A stretch of 64,000 bases of DNA from JBAYST01 sp034932745 (GCA_034932745.1 JAYFOJ010000003.1:86549-150548), one strand, 5' to 3'. Positions 9,195 through 18,377 are shown, counted from the first letter of the stretch. A program made the numbers and translations. The notes: generated by a model not told the origin, from the sequence alone.

Positions 9195-9223
9195 TTTACT
9201 AACACTTGTTTTTCACCTATAAT
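9195..9223 (+). promoter_or_regulatory. Promoter of the 9.25-kb lipoprotein
   Basis: TTTACT (9195-9200), 17-base spacer, TATAAT (9218-9223). Its -35 and spacer length match those of the promoter at 7519, which suggests shared control of the two lipoproteins. Confidence 0.7.
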
Positions 9224-9253
9224 AAATTAAATACAATTGGAGGAATTGTGATA

Positions 9254-9790
9254 ATGAAAAAAGCTCTTCTTTTATTCCCAGCTTTGTTACTAGTTTTGGG
9301 GGCTTGCAATACTAGCAACCCACAAAACAGTGCATCTGAAAGCGGTGGTAATCACGCGAGTACAAGCGAGACAGAAGGACCTAGTCAGGAACTAGCAAAT
9401 GTAGCAATCAATAAGGCTATTCCAACTGGCTGGACTTACATCTCAAACAATCCAGAGACCTATCCAGATCCAGCATTCTATAGTGTTGGCTCATTGAAAT
9501 TGAACTTTGCTGGTATGGGAATTCAATCTCCTGCTTTCGGTTCTAGTGCTAAGACCGTAAAGTTGGTTGGAACATTGAATACAAATACTAAAACAGAAGG
9601 CGATGCAACAACAATAGCGGTCGAAGATATGTCTGGAACTATCTTGGCCAGCAAGATGTTCTCTGCCACTGGCTTAACTACTTTTGATGAAACATTAACC
9701 CTTACGACCAAAAAGACTCAATTCAAAATTATCTTAACGGCTAATAAGGGATACAACATCGGTCTTGCGACCATTGTCGTCAATAGCTAA
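9254..9790 (+). CDS. Small lipoprotein of unknown function
   Basis: 178 residues from the ATG at 9254, chosen because it carries the signal (MKKALLLF... lipobox VLGAC, Cys 18) and sits behind ribosome site GGAGGAA (9239-9245); an upstream in-frame start at 9206 would lie in the promoter. A Ser/Glu/Gly-rich linker (about 20-45) precedes a compact beta-rich domain (about 50-178). The signal sequence closely resembles that of the neighbouring lipoprotein, so they may be distant paralogues. No function is recognised. Confidence 0.75.
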   Translation: MKKALLLFPALLLVLGACNTSNPQNSASESGGNHASTSETEGPSQELANVAINKAIPTGWTYISNNPETYPDPAFYSVGSLKLNFAGMGIQSPAFGSSAKTVKLVGTLNTNTKTEGDATTIAVEDMSGTILASKMFSATGLTTFDETLTLTTKKTQFKIILTANKGYNIGLATIVVNS

Positions 9791-9809
9791 TTTCTACTCT
9801 ATAATCAAG

Positions 9810-9842
9810 AGGATTGCGGTTAACTCCGCAATCCTTTTTTTA
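9810..9842 (+). terminator. Terminator after the small lipoprotein
   Basis: Perfect 10-bp stem AGGATTGCGG / CCGCAATCCT, loop TTAACT, then a run of eight or more T. Confidence 0.95.
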
Positions 9843-9848
9843 CTACTC

Positions 9849-9877
9849 TTTATATTTATTTGGTAAAATAATATAAT
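9849..9877 (+). promoter_or_regulatory. Promoter of the RelA/SpoT gene, leaderless geometry
   Basis: TTTATA (9849-9854), 17-base spacer, TATAAT (9872-9877). Only 9 bases separate the -10 from the ATG at 9887 and no Shine-Dalgarno is present, so the transcript should start at or beside the start codon. Confidence 0.6.
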
Positions 9878-9886
9878 CAATTAACT

Positions 9887-12100
9887 ATGGAAGAGAATAA
9901 AGTTTTAAAAGTAAATGGCGGTTATCCACTTCATACCTTCGAAGATTTGAAGTCTGTTTTTGACGTTTATATTTCGAATGAAGAAGACCGCAATAGCATC
10001 CGTAGAGCTTACGATTTCGTCATTGAAAAACATAAAGGCCAATTAAGAAAAAGCGGTGAGCCATACTATCACCATTTAATAGAAGTAGCCTATATTTTAG
10101 CCACTCTTAGAGGTGGACCTGCGACAATATGTGCTGGACTTCTTCACGATGTCGTCGAAGACACTGATGTTACGGTCGAAGAAATCGAGGCTAAATGGGG
10201 CAGCGATGTTGCAAAAATAGTCGGTGCTTTAACAAAGATTCAAAGATTAAAATTATCGAAGATAAACTCTGAAGATTTCGAAGCCGAAGATCATCGTAAA
10301 ATATTCTTAGGCATGGCCCAAGATGTCCGTGTTATCTTGGTAAAACTAGCAGATCGTCTTCACAATATGAGAACTTTGGAGGCCTTACCTCCAGATCGAC
10401 AAATCGCACTTAGTAGAGAGACTCTCGATGTTTTTGTGCCAATTGCACATCGCCTAGGTATTAATATCATTAAAAGCGAACTCGAAGATTTGTGTTTAAA
10501 GTATCTCGAGCCTGAAAAGTTTGAAGAAATTGTTCGTTTATTAAATAAAAGAAGTCGCGCGAGCAAGAAATCATTAGTCGCTCTTAGCAAAAGAATTGCT
10601 GATATTTTGTTCGAGCATAATATTCCTTTTGAAGTCAAATCAAGAGTGAAATCGATCTATTCAATTTACGAGAAAATGTATCATAAGGGTAAAGCGTTTG
10701 ACGAAATATACGATGTTTTAGCTTTAAGAATTATTTGTGATACCGAATTACAATGTTATGAAGTACTTGGTCTAATTCATCAAGTTTATCGACCGATACC
10801 TGGCCGCTTTAAAGACTATATTGCAATGCCAAAACCAAACATGTATCAATCATTACATACGTCAATTGTATCTGGCGATGGTAATGTCTACGAAATACAG
10901 ATTAGAACAAAAGAAATGGATCAAACCGCCGAGTCTGGAATTGCTGCGCACTGGGCATATAAAGAAGGATCGTATAACGCACAAAAAGAACAAAAAGAAA
11001 TCGAGAATCAATTACACTGGTTTAGAGACTTCGTTTCGATGAGCGGCGAGCAAGATGAAAACGCGCAAGAATACATGGATTCTTTAACTAATGATATTTT
11101 CGGCGCGAATGTTTATGTCTTTACTCCAAAAGGAAAAGTGGTAGAACTTCCAAACGGGGCAACTCCTCTTGATTTTGCCTATAAGATTCATACTCATGTC
11201 GGAGATAGTGCGACCGGTGCCATCGTGAATAAAATCATGGTGCCGCTTAATACCAAACTAAAGACTGGCGATATGGTCGAAATTAGAACCAGTAAAAATC
11301 CATCTGGACCAAATTCTCGCTGGCTCGATTTTGTTGTGACCTCACATGCTAAGGCATGTATCAGGAAGTACTTAATTAAGAAAAACGCTGATATTATGCG
11401 CGAAGAAAACATTTCAAAAGCAAAAGGCGTTTGTCTTGATGCTTTTAGAGAAAGAGGAGTGACCAACGAGACAGAAATGATGAATTTTATTTCTGATAAG
11501 AAAGTCCTCGATAACTTTAACTTTCCAAATGTCGACGAATTACTTCTTGGGGTAGCGGTAAGAAAACCGACGCCAAGCGCAATCGTTGATTTCCTCGGTC
11601 TAAAAAGAATTAATCCAAATCCAATCGTCAATAAAGGCAAACAGATTAGTAACGATGACTTACCAGTTTATTGTAAAGGTGTCGGCAAGATTGCTATTAG
11701 TTTAGCCTCATGTTGTACTCCAATTCCTGGAGACGATATTGTCGGTTATATTACCAAAGGTAAAGGCATTACTGTTCATAGAACAAATTGTCCTAATATC
11801 GCAAACGAAAAAGTGAGATTAATATCGGTTTTCTGGAAAGATAATTTAGGTGAGCAAACTTATCCAGTCGATATCATCGTCGAAGCTAGCGATCGGCCTT
11901 CTTTACTGGCTGATGTGCTGAATGTTTTAAGTTCACAGAAAATAACTTGTACTAGTGTTCATGCGAAATTGAACACGACAACATATATTACCAATGTAAA
12001 TCTCACCATTTATGTCACTAATACAGACAAACTTAATAGTGTATTCAATCTAATCGCGAATGTTTCTGGCGTTTTAAAGATTTCTCGTTTAATTCATTAA
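9887..12100 (+). CDS. relA: Bifunctional (p)ppGpp synthetase/hydrolase (RelA/SpoT homologue)
   Basis: Makes and degrades the stringent-response alarmone (p)ppGpp. 737 residues, full Rsh architecture: HD hydrolase with LLHDVVEDTD (85-94) and RLHNMRTL (about 153-160); synthetase domain (about 235-350) with RVKSIYSIYEK and FKDYIAMPKPNMYQSLHT; TGS domain (about 398-460); zinc-finger-like stretch with SCCTPIPGDDIVGY (about 606); and a C-terminal ACT domain (about 665-737). Both catalytic domains keep their signature residues, so it should be bifunctional. It has its own promoter and probably a leaderless mRNA, notable for a ribosome-associated stress regulator. Confidence 0.96.
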   Translation: MEENKVLKVNGGYPLHTFEDLKSVFDVYISNEEDRNSIRRAYDFVIEKHKGQLRKSGEPYYHHLIEVAYILATLRGGPATICAGLLHDVVEDTDVTVEEIEAKWGSDVAKIVGALTKIQRLKLSKINSEDFEAEDHRKIFLGMAQDVRVILVKLADRLHNMRTLEALPPDRQIALSRETLDVFVPIAHRLGINIIKSELEDLCLKYLEPEKFEEIVRLLNKRSRASKKSLVALSKRIADILFEHNIPFEVKSRVKSIYSIYEKMYHKGKAFDEIYDVLALRIICDTELQCYEVLGLIHQVYRPIPGRFKDYIAMPKPNMYQSLHTSIVSGDGNVYEIQIRTKEMDQTAESGIAAHWAYKEGSYNAQKEQKEIENQLHWFRDFVSMSGEQDENAQEYMDSLTNDIFGANVYVFTPKGKVVELPNGATPLDFAYKIHTHVGDSATGAIVNKIMVPLNTKLKTGDMVEIRTSKNPSGPNSRWLDFVVTSHAKACIRKYLIKKNADIMREENISKAKGVCLDAFRERGVTNETEMMNFISDKKVLDNFNFPNVDELLLGVAVRKPTPSAIVDFLGLKRINPNPIVNKGKQISNDDLPVYCKGVGKIAISLASCCTPIPGDDIVGYITKGKGITVHRTNCPNIANEKVRLISVFWKDNLGEQTYPVDIIVEASDRPSLLADVLNVLSSQKITCTSVHAKLNTTTYITNVNLTIYVTNTDKLNSVFNLIANVSGVLKISRLIH

Positions 12101-12125
12101 TAATAAGATTATATCTTATATATCT

Positions 12126-12154
12126 TTGACTTACTTATCGTCGGTTTGTATAAT
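12126..12154 (+). promoter_or_regulatory. Strong promoter of hisS-aspS
   Basis: TTGACT (12126-12131), 17-base spacer, perfect TATAAT (12149-12154). The predicted start near 12161 gives a leader of about 44 bases that holds a perfect 10-bp hairpin. Confidence 0.85.
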
Positions 12155-12164
12155 TAGCATGCAT

Positions 12165-12189
12165 AATAAATAAGGTCTTCTTATTTATT
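12165..12189 (+). promoter_or_regulatory. Leader hairpin before the hisS ribosome site
   Basis: AATAAATAAG (12165-12174), loop GTCTT, CTTATTTATT (12180-12189): a perfect 10-bp, AT-rich stem at the very 5' end of the hisS leader, ending directly before ribosome site GAAAGGA (12190-12196). It is far too small for a T-box and has no T-box sequence. It could stabilise the mRNA or modulate translation. Confidence 0.6.
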
Positions 12190-12204
12190 GAAAGGACGAT
12201 TGAT

Positions 12205-13539
12205 ATGGATATTAAAAATGTAAAAGGAACGCACGATATCATCCTCGAAGAGGCTAAGGCCTACGATAAAATTGAAATGACGATGAAATCTTTTGCGGAA
12301 GCTTTTTGTTTTTCTGAATTCAGAACGCCAGTCATTGAACCATCTGAGCTATTTCAAAGAAGCGTCGGTGAATCTTCTGATGTCGTTAGAAAAGAGATGT
12401 ACACCTTCCTCGATAAAGGCGATCGTTTATTAGCTTTAAGACCAGAATTTACCGCTGGAATCGTGAGAAGTTTCGTTAATAACAAATTATATGCAACACG
12501 AGATTTACCATTAAAAGCATATTATTCTGGACCAGTATTCCGCTACGAAAGACCACAGCAAGGAAGATATCGTCAATTCCACCAATTCGGAGTTGAAAGC
12601 CTTGGAGTAGAAAACGTCCTTAATGATGTCGAGTCATTATTCCTCGGTTACGTTATCTTAACCGCTTTAGGTTTAGAGAATGTTACATTGAAGATTAATA
12701 CATTAGGCGACGCTTCAAGTAGAGAAGCCTATCGAAATGCTTTAAAAGGATATTTCGAAAGTCATATCAAAGATATGTGTGATGATTGCAAGGTTCGCTA
12801 TGAAGTCAATCCTTTAAGGATTCTTGACTGCAAAGTGCCTAGTGATCACGAGATTGTTTTAGGAGCGCCAAAGATGAGCGATTACTTATCTAGCGAAGCT
12901 AAAGCAAAGTTTAATAAAGTGTTAATCGCTCTAGATGAAATGAATATTCCTTACGAAATCGATGATACATTGGTAAGAGGACTAGATTACTATTCTGAAT
13001 TAGTCTTCGAATATCACTATACATCGAAAAAAGGTGTCAACTATGGCGCAATTGGTGCCGGTGGACATTACGATAACTTGGTCGAAGAATTAGATGGGCC
13101 AAAAATGGCGGGTGTCGGATTCTCGTTTGGAATCGAAAGAGTCTACTCTGTCTTAAAAGATGATGGTTTATTAGATGACATCGTCGACGATATCGACATC
13201 TATGTCATGCCGCTAAGCGAAAAAGCAAAGAATCAAGCCTTCTATTTAACTTCTGGACTAAGAACATCTGGTTATAAAACCGAGATTAATCTAGTCGATT
13301 CAAAGATGGCTAATATGTTTAAAAAGGCTGATAGACGTGGTGCTAAGCTTGGAATTATCATCGGAGATGATGAAATAGCTAATGGTACTGTTATCGTCAA
13401 AGACCTAGCAAAGAAAGAACAAGAAGAAGTAGCGATAGATGATTTACTCGATAAAGTCGATGCATTCTTCGGCGAAGGTCAAGATGAATGTTGCTGCGGC
13501 GATGGCGAATGCCATTGTCACGATCACGAGGGAGAATAA
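12205..13539 (+). CDS. hisS: Histidyl-tRNA synthetase with Cys/His-rich tail
   Basis: Charges tRNA-His. 444 residues: class II core with motif 2 (FRYERPQQGRYRQFHQFGVE, about 112-131), the HisRS signature VRGLDYYSELVFE (about 263) and AGGHYDNLV, then an anticodon-binding domain (about 330-420). Unusually, the last 22 residues form a Gly/Asp/Glu spacer around a cluster of five Cys and three His (DECCCGDGECHCHDHEGE), a metal-binding-looking tail not part of normal HisRS. The coding sequence of the tail also supplies the ribosome site GAGGGAG for aspS, which starts 4 bases after the hisS stop. The enzyme call is secure; the tail's function is unknown. Confidence 0.97.
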   Translation: MDIKNVKGTHDIILEEAKAYDKIEMTMKSFAEAFCFSEFRTPVIEPSELFQRSVGESSDVVRKEMYTFLDKGDRLLALRPEFTAGIVRSFVNNKLYATRDLPLKAYYSGPVFRYERPQQGRYRQFHQFGVESLGVENVLNDVESLFLGYVILTALGLENVTLKINTLGDASSREAYRNALKGYFESHIKDMCDDCKVRYEVNPLRILDCKVPSDHEIVLGAPKMSDYLSSEAKAKFNKVLIALDEMNIPYEIDDTLVRGLDYYSELVFEYHYTSKKGVNYGAIGAGGHYDNLVEELDGPKMAGVGFSFGIERVYSVLKDDGLLDDIVDDIDIYVMPLSEKAKNQAFYLTSGLRTSGYKTEINLVDSKMANMFKKADRRGAKLGIIIGDDEIANGTVIVKDLAKKEQEEVAIDDLLDKVDAFFGEGQDECCCGDGECHCHDHEGE

Positions 13540-13542
13540 TAA

Positions 13543-15267
13543 ATGAAAAGAACCTGTTGGAATACAGAATTATCGATTAAGAATGTCGGTCAAGAAGTTT
13601 CATTGATCGGCTGGGTAAGCAAAAGAAGAGATTTAGGCTCGATTGTTTTTATTGACCTAAGAGACCGCTCTGGAATTATTCAAATCATGGTTAAAGATGG
13701 CATTAAAATGCCAGATATCAGAAATGAATACGTAATCAGAGTCGAAGGAAAAGTCAGTAAGAAAGATATCCCGAATAAGAATCTAAAGACTGGAGATATC
13801 GAAATCATCGCCTCTAAAATCGAACTAATCAATACCGCGAATACAACTCCTATCATCATAGATGATAAGACGGATGCTCTAGAGGATACGAGACTTAAAT
13901 ATCGTTATCTAGATTTAAGACGTCCAATGATGCAACATTATCTCGACGTTCGTCATTTGATTAAAATGACAACCCATGAATATCTAAGCAAAGAAAAATT
14001 CATCGAAGTAGAGACTCCAATACTTACTCTTTCTACTCCAGAAGGCGCAAGGGAGTACTTCGTTCCTTCAAGATTGCATCATGGTTCTTTCTATGCTTTG
14101 CCACAAAGCCCACAAATCTTTAAACAATTACTAATGATTGGCGGTCTAGAAAGATATTATCAGATTGCTCGTTGCTTTAGAGATGAAGATTTAAGAGCAG
14201 ATCGTCAGCCAGATTTCACCCAAATCGATATCGAAACCTCGTTCTTGGATCAAGATGAATTTCTTACTTTAGCCGAGGGCTTAATCGAAAAGATTTTTAA
14301 AACAGTTATTAACTATGATGTAAAACTTCCGCTTAGAAGACTTCCTTATAAGGAAGCAATTGAAGTTTATGGTAGTGATAAGCCAGATACTAGATTTGAT
14401 TTAAAACTCCACGATTGTCTAAAAGTATTAAAGAACTGTGCTTTTGATGGATTTAAAGACGTCGAAGACATCAGAGCAATTGTCGTTCCTAATGCCGCTA
14501 GTGAGACCTCTCGCAAAGTTATCGATGAGTTAGGGATGGAAGCTAAGAAATTCGGTTTAAAAGGAATAGTGGTGCTCAAATTTGAAGGTGGAGCTTTACA
14601 AGGCAGCTTTGTTAAATTCCTTTCAAGCGAAGAGCAATCTGGACTAATTACTCTTTTAAACTTAAAAGAGAATGACCTAGTTTTATTATCAGGCGGCCAA
14701 AAGGCTCGTGTATGTGCCTTACTAGGAGCATTAAGAACCAGTTATGCCCGCAAACTCAATCTTATTAAACCAAATACCTATGACCTATTATGGGTTGTCG
14801 ATTTCCCATTATTCGAAAAAGAACTCGACACCGGTAAGATAACATCTTCACACCATCCTTTCACAAGACCGCGCGACGAGGATTTGAAATACCTAGATAG
14901 CGATCCAACCAAAGTCTTAAGCTATGCTTATGACATCGTTATAAACGGCTATGAAGCCGGTGGTGGAACATTAAGAATCTACGACCAAAAGATTCAAAGA
15001 AAAATGTTCGAAATTCTTGGATTCTCAGATGATGATATCAAGCGTAAATTCGGGTTCTTTATCGATGCTTTCCAATATGGAACACCTCCACATGCAGGCA
15101 TGGCGTTTGGCTTAGATCGATTAACAATGATTCTCAGCGGAACTGACAATATTAGAGACGTAATTGCATTCCCTAAGAACCTCGCTGGCGTATGTCCGAT
15201 GAGTGGTGCACCTTCGACCATTGAACAAAATCAATTAGATGATTTAGGGATTGCTCTTGTTAAATAA
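13543..15267 (+). CDS. aspS: Aspartyl-tRNA synthetase
   Basis: Class IIb synthetase for tRNA-Asp. 574 residues; N-terminal OB-fold anticodon-binding domain (1-105, with GWVSKRRDLGSIVFIDLRDR), catalytic core with motif 2 FRDEDLRADRQPDFTQIDIE (about 220), bacterial GAD insertion (about 275-410), motif 3 GMAFGLDRL (about 521). The order hisS-aspS is the standard Bacilli arrangement. Whether it is discriminating or also charges tRNA-Asn cannot be told without gatCAB data. Confidence 0.97.
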   Translation: MKRTCWNTELSIKNVGQEVSLIGWVSKRRDLGSIVFIDLRDRSGIIQIMVKDGIKMPDIRNEYVIRVEGKVSKKDIPNKNLKTGDIEIIASKIELINTANTTPIIIDDKTDALEDTRLKYRYLDLRRPMMQHYLDVRHLIKMTTHEYLSKEKFIEVETPILTLSTPEGAREYFVPSRLHHGSFYALPQSPQIFKQLLMIGGLERYYQIARCFRDEDLRADRQPDFTQIDIETSFLDQDEFLTLAEGLIEKIFKTVINYDVKLPLRRLPYKEAIEVYGSDKPDTRFDLKLHDCLKVLKNCAFDGFKDVEDIRAIVVPNAASETSRKVIDELGMEAKKFGLKGIVVLKFEGGALQGSFVKFLSSEEQSGLITLLNLKENDLVLLSGGQKARVCALLGALRTSYARKLNLIKPNTYDLLWVVDFPLFEKELDTGKITSSHHPFTRPRDEDLKYLDSDPTKVLSYAYDIVINGYEAGGGTLRIYDQKIQRKMFEILGFSDDDIKRKFGFFIDAFQYGTPPHAGMAFGLDRLTMILSGTDNIRDVIAFPKNLAGVCPMSGAPSTIEQNQLDDLGIALVK

Positions 15268-15283
15268 GACAATTACCAAATTA

Positions 15284-15301
15284 TAACTAAAAAACTACTA
15301 A
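15284..15301 (-). repeat. 11-bp-spaced heptamer repeat, copy 1
   Basis: On the minus strand TTAGTAG (15301-15295) is followed 11 bases later by TTAGTTA (15290-15284). It lies between aspS and tkt, just before the tkt ribosome site. Member of a five-locus family in this window. Confidence 0.6.
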
Positions 15302-15320
15302 TTTAAGGAGAAAAAGACAA

Positions 15321-17300
15321 ATGGTAGACAACAAGAACATTGACAATTTATCAATCACAACGATTAGATCGCTATGCATTGATGGTATTAACAAGGCCAA
15401 CTCTGGCCATCCCGGAATGGCTTTAGGAAGTGCTCCGATTCTCTATACTTTATGGACTAAACATCTCATCGCTAATCCTGACGATCCAACATGGATTAAT
15501 CGCGACCGTTTTGTCCTTAGCGCTGGTCACGCGAGCATGCTCTTATATACGATGCTTCATTTAAGTGGATATCAAGTGACGATGGATGACTTAAAGAGTT
15601 TCCGTCAACTTGGTTCAAAGACTCCTGGACATCCAGAATTCGGACACACAATTGGCGTTGATGCAACGGCTGGGCCTTTAGCCCAAGGTATTGCTCAAGC
15701 AGTTGGTATGGCCATGGCTGAACAGGCTTTAGCCGCCCAATATATTGAAGGAAACAAACTAGTCGATCACTTCACATACGTATTATGCGGTGATGGTTGC
15801 TTAGAAGAAGGATTGTCCCAAGAGGCTATTTCTCTAGCAGGACATCAAAAACTCAATAAATTAATTCTATTCTACGATGCTAACAAGGTCACACTTGATG
15901 GCGGCCTCGATTTATCTTTTTCTGAAAATGTCAAAGGACGTTTTGAAGCTTCGGAATGGAATGTTATCGAAATATTAGACGGAAATGATATCAATACAAT
16001 TGATAAAGCAATAATTGAGGCTAAAAAGAGCAAAGATAAACCAACTCTCATTATGGTTCATACCATTATCGGTTTTGGCTCATCAAAGCAAGGAACTAGT
16101 AAAGTACATGGTTCACCTTTAGGAATGGAAGATGGAAAAAAGACCAAAGTCGAAGTATATGGATTTGATCACGAAGACTTCTATGTTCCAACGGAAGTGT
16201 ATGAAAACTTTAAGAATACTTTCATTAAAAGAGGTCATAAGGCTTACGAGAACTACAACAAGACTTTAGATGAATACAAAAAGAAGAATTCGGTTGAGTT
16301 AGACAAATTCTTGAGTCTAAAAGACTGGGACGTCACAAAATATCTTCCAGAAGAGATTCCAGAACTCGTCAAGGGTTCAAGTGAATCGACGAGAAATGCT
16401 TCTGGTAAAGCACTAAATGCTTATATGTTATCTATTCCTAACTTAATGGGTGGATCCGCCGACGTGGCTGGCTCGGTTATGACCAAATTGAATGGCGGGA
16501 CTAATTTTGAACCGACTACGAGATACGGACACAATATCAACTGGGGCATTCGCGAATTCGGAATGGCTTGTGCTCAAAACGGCATGCTCCTTCATGGCGG
16601 AGTAAGAACATATGTTGGATGTTTCTTAGTCTTTGCTGATTATATGAAGTCTGCTATTAGAACGGCTTGCTTAAGCAAGTTACCAGCAATTTACTTATTC
16701 TCGCACGATAGTATTGCTGTTGGTGAAGATGGTCCAACCCATCAACCAATCGAACACTTAGCGATGCTTCGTTCCTTGCCAAATATTAATGTCATTCGTC
16801 CATGTGATGAAAGAGAGACATACACAGCTTGGAAGATTGCTTTAAAGAGCAAGCATACGCCTTCGGCGCTCGCTTTATCTCGTCAAAACTTGCCATTACT
16901 CGACGGATCATCAGATGAAGGTGCAAGTAAGGGCGGATATATAATCTCCAAAGAACACAAGAATGCCGTCATCGACGTCATCGCTACTGGTAGTGAAGTT
17001 TCACTAGCGGTTGCGGCTCAAAAGAAACTATTAGAGGAAGGCATCGATGTTAGAGTCATCTCAATGCCATGTATAGAAATATTTGACAGTCAAAGCGAAG
17101 CTTACAAGAACGAAGTGCTTCACCTTCCATATGAAAAACGAGTATCGATTGAAATGTTGTCGACATTCGGTTGGGCGAGATTAGCAAAATTCAACATGGG
17201 TATTGATACCTTTGGAACTTCGGCTCCTGCCAAAGCAGCAATTGAACACTTTGGATTTACGGTCGACAAAGCCGTCGAATTCATCAAAAAAGCGATTTAA
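15321..17300 (+). CDS. tkt: Transketolase
   Basis: TPP-dependent two-carbon transfer enzyme of the non-oxidative pentose phosphate pathway. 659 residues. TPP-binding motif GDGCLEEGLSQEA (about 155-167) followed by the conserved Asn, early His residues of the active site (SGHPGMALG near 27-35), and the pyrimidine-domain signature EDGPTHQPIEH (about 467-477). Ribosome site AAGGAG at 15304-15309. Together with phosphopentomutase in the same window it points to pentose interconversion. Single gene with a terminator. Confidence 0.97.
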   Translation: MVDNKNIDNLSITTIRSLCIDGINKANSGHPGMALGSAPILYTLWTKHLIANPDDPTWINRDRFVLSAGHASMLLYTMLHLSGYQVTMDDLKSFRQLGSKTPGHPEFGHTIGVDATAGPLAQGIAQAVGMAMAEQALAAQYIEGNKLVDHFTYVLCGDGCLEEGLSQEAISLAGHQKLNKLILFYDANKVTLDGGLDLSFSENVKGRFEASEWNVIEILDGNDINTIDKAIIEAKKSKDKPTLIMVHTIIGFGSSKQGTSKVHGSPLGMEDGKKTKVEVYGFDHEDFYVPTEVYENFKNTFIKRGHKAYENYNKTLDEYKKKNSVELDKFLSLKDWDVTKYLPEEIPELVKGSSESTRNASGKALNAYMLSIPNLMGGSADVAGSVMTKLNGGTNFEPTTRYGHNINWGIREFGMACAQNGMLLHGGVRTYVGCFLVFADYMKSAIRTACLSKLPAIYLFSHDSIAVGEDGPTHQPIEHLAMLRSLPNINVIRPCDERETYTAWKIALKSKHTPSALALSRQNLPLLDGSSDEGASKGGYIISKEHKNAVIDVIATGSEVSLAVAAQKKLLEEGIDVRVISMPCIEIFDSQSEAYKNEVLHLPYEKRVSIEMLSTFGWARLAKFNMGIDTFGTSAPAKAAIEHFGFTVDKAVEFIKKAI

Positions 17301-17315
17301 TTCATTAACTTTTAT

Positions 17316-17348
17316 AAAAGCGGTGGGTTTATTCCATCGCTTTTAATT
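17316..17348 (+). terminator. Terminator after tkt
   Basis: Stem AAAAGCGGTGG / CCATCGCTTTT (one G-T pair), loop GTTTATT, ending in TTTT followed by AT-rich sequence. Confidence 0.8.
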
Positions 17349-17381
17349 TACAATTTATTGCTAATTATTAAAGTTATTAGT

Positions 17382-17410
17382 TTGCATGATTACTATATAT
17401 AAAATATAAT
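17382..17410 (+). promoter_or_regulatory. Promoter of the asp23-nusB-xse-dxs cluster
   Basis: TTGCAT (17382-17387), 17-base spacer, perfect TATAAT (17405-17410); ribosome site GAGG at 17417-17420. Confidence 0.8.
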
Positions 17411-17429
17411 AATCACGAGGAAAAGACTG

Positions 17430-17771
17430 ATGGCAGAATATGTATATATCGATAACCTAGCGAAAAAAGGAACGATTGGAATATCAAATTTAGTTTTTGA
17501 ATCGATTGTTTGTGATGCGATTAATAAAATTCCTGGCATTACGGAATCGAGTAAGCGACTTAAGAGAAATCAAAAGATTCGTTTGAATAGACCAGTTAGA
17601 ACATATATAAGAAGCGGTGTCGTTCATATTTGGCTTGCGGTGGATGTGAAAAACGGAATCGATGAAAAAGAAACTGTTTCTTTACTCGAAAAAGAGATAC
17701 ACACAGCTTTAGATACTGCAACCGAACAAGTTCCATATGATATCGAGATTAAAATCGAAAGGCGATACTAG
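17430..17771 (+). CDS. Asp23/Gls24 family envelope stress protein
   Basis: 113 residues, a single Asp23 (DUF322) domain of the YqhY type. N-terminal GTIGISNLVFESIVCDAINKIPGI is the family signature (NVIEKIASIAASEVPGV-like), followed by an amphipathic beta region and the C-terminal VPYDIEIKIERRY. The position directly before nusB is that of yqhY in Bacillus, where it sits between acetyl-CoA carboxylase genes and nusB; accBC are absent here. It starts a cluster whose genes are separated by 40 bases or fewer. Confidence 0.88.
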   Translation: MAEYVYIDNLAKKGTIGISNLVFESIVCDAINKIPGITESSKRLKRNQKIRLNRPVRTYIRSGVVHIWLAVDVKNGIDEKETVSLLEKEIHTALDTATEQVPYDIEIKIERRY

Positions 17772-17780
17772 TTTTCATAA

Positions 17781-18365
17781 ATGAAAAATATAGCGAATAA
17801 GAAAAAAGAAAAAAAACCATTAACCTATGCCGAAGCCCACAACAAAGCGTTCTGGGCTTTTCATAAGTCATCGAGAATTATGATTTGGGCAGGTGTTTTA
17901 AATGTTGCTGGTCTAATAGTGGGAATTGTTCAAAGATTTACAGAAGCACTTGAACCGGCTTTCTTTATCACCGATACATACTTATCTTCAAAACTCGGCG
18001 GAAGTTTCTTCAACTTCTCTCTTTGCTTTTCGACCAATTCATTTGTTTTTAGATTATTTGAGGCGATGAATTTGGGAGATGTTGGTTTCTTATCGATTAT
18101 CATCGGAATAGCGATTCTATTCACTGCTGGAGCAGTACTTCTTGGAGTTTTTGCTTCGCAAGGTAAGAAATGGGCGCTCGTTGGAGAAGTCGTGTTTTAT
18201 ATCTTTGATATGGCGATGATTATCCCTTGCTATTTAATCGGAGAAGCAATTATTTACTTATGGATCATGATTGGACTCCACGTCATCATATTAGGTTTTC
18301 TTGGAGTCGCAATTTATCAATATTACAACCTTTTCACAATCGAAAAGATTTATAAGAAAGACTGA
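17781..18365 (+). CDS. Four-span membrane protein of unknown function
   Basis: 194 residues: a Lys-rich cytoplasmic N-terminus (KKKEKK), then hydrophobic segments at about 34-54, 94-120, 128-150 and 155-183. No known family is recognised. No clear Shine-Dalgarno precedes the ATG, so it may depend on coupling to the asp23 gene 9 bases upstream. Its place between asp23 and nusB, where Bacillus has no such gene, suggests a lineage-specific insertion; Asp23 proteins often need a membrane anchor partner, which is a possible but unproven role. Confidence 0.75.
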   Translation: MKNIANKKKEKKPLTYAEAHNKAFWAFHKSSRIMIWAGVLNVAGLIVGIVQRFTEALEPAFFITDTYLSSKLGGSFFNFSLCFSTNSFVFRLFEAMNLGDVGFLSIIIGIAILFTAGAVLLGVFASQGKKWALVGEVVFYIFDMAMIIPCYLIGEAIIYLWIMIGLHVIILGFLGVAIYQYYNLFTIEKIYKKD

Positions 18366-18377
18366 GGCAAGAACATC

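Noticed and set aside
12103..12119. ATAAGAT-TAT-ATCTTAT hairpin after relA as a terminator
   Set aside because: The stem is nearly all A-T, has a three-base loop and no clear T-run; at most a weak terminator.
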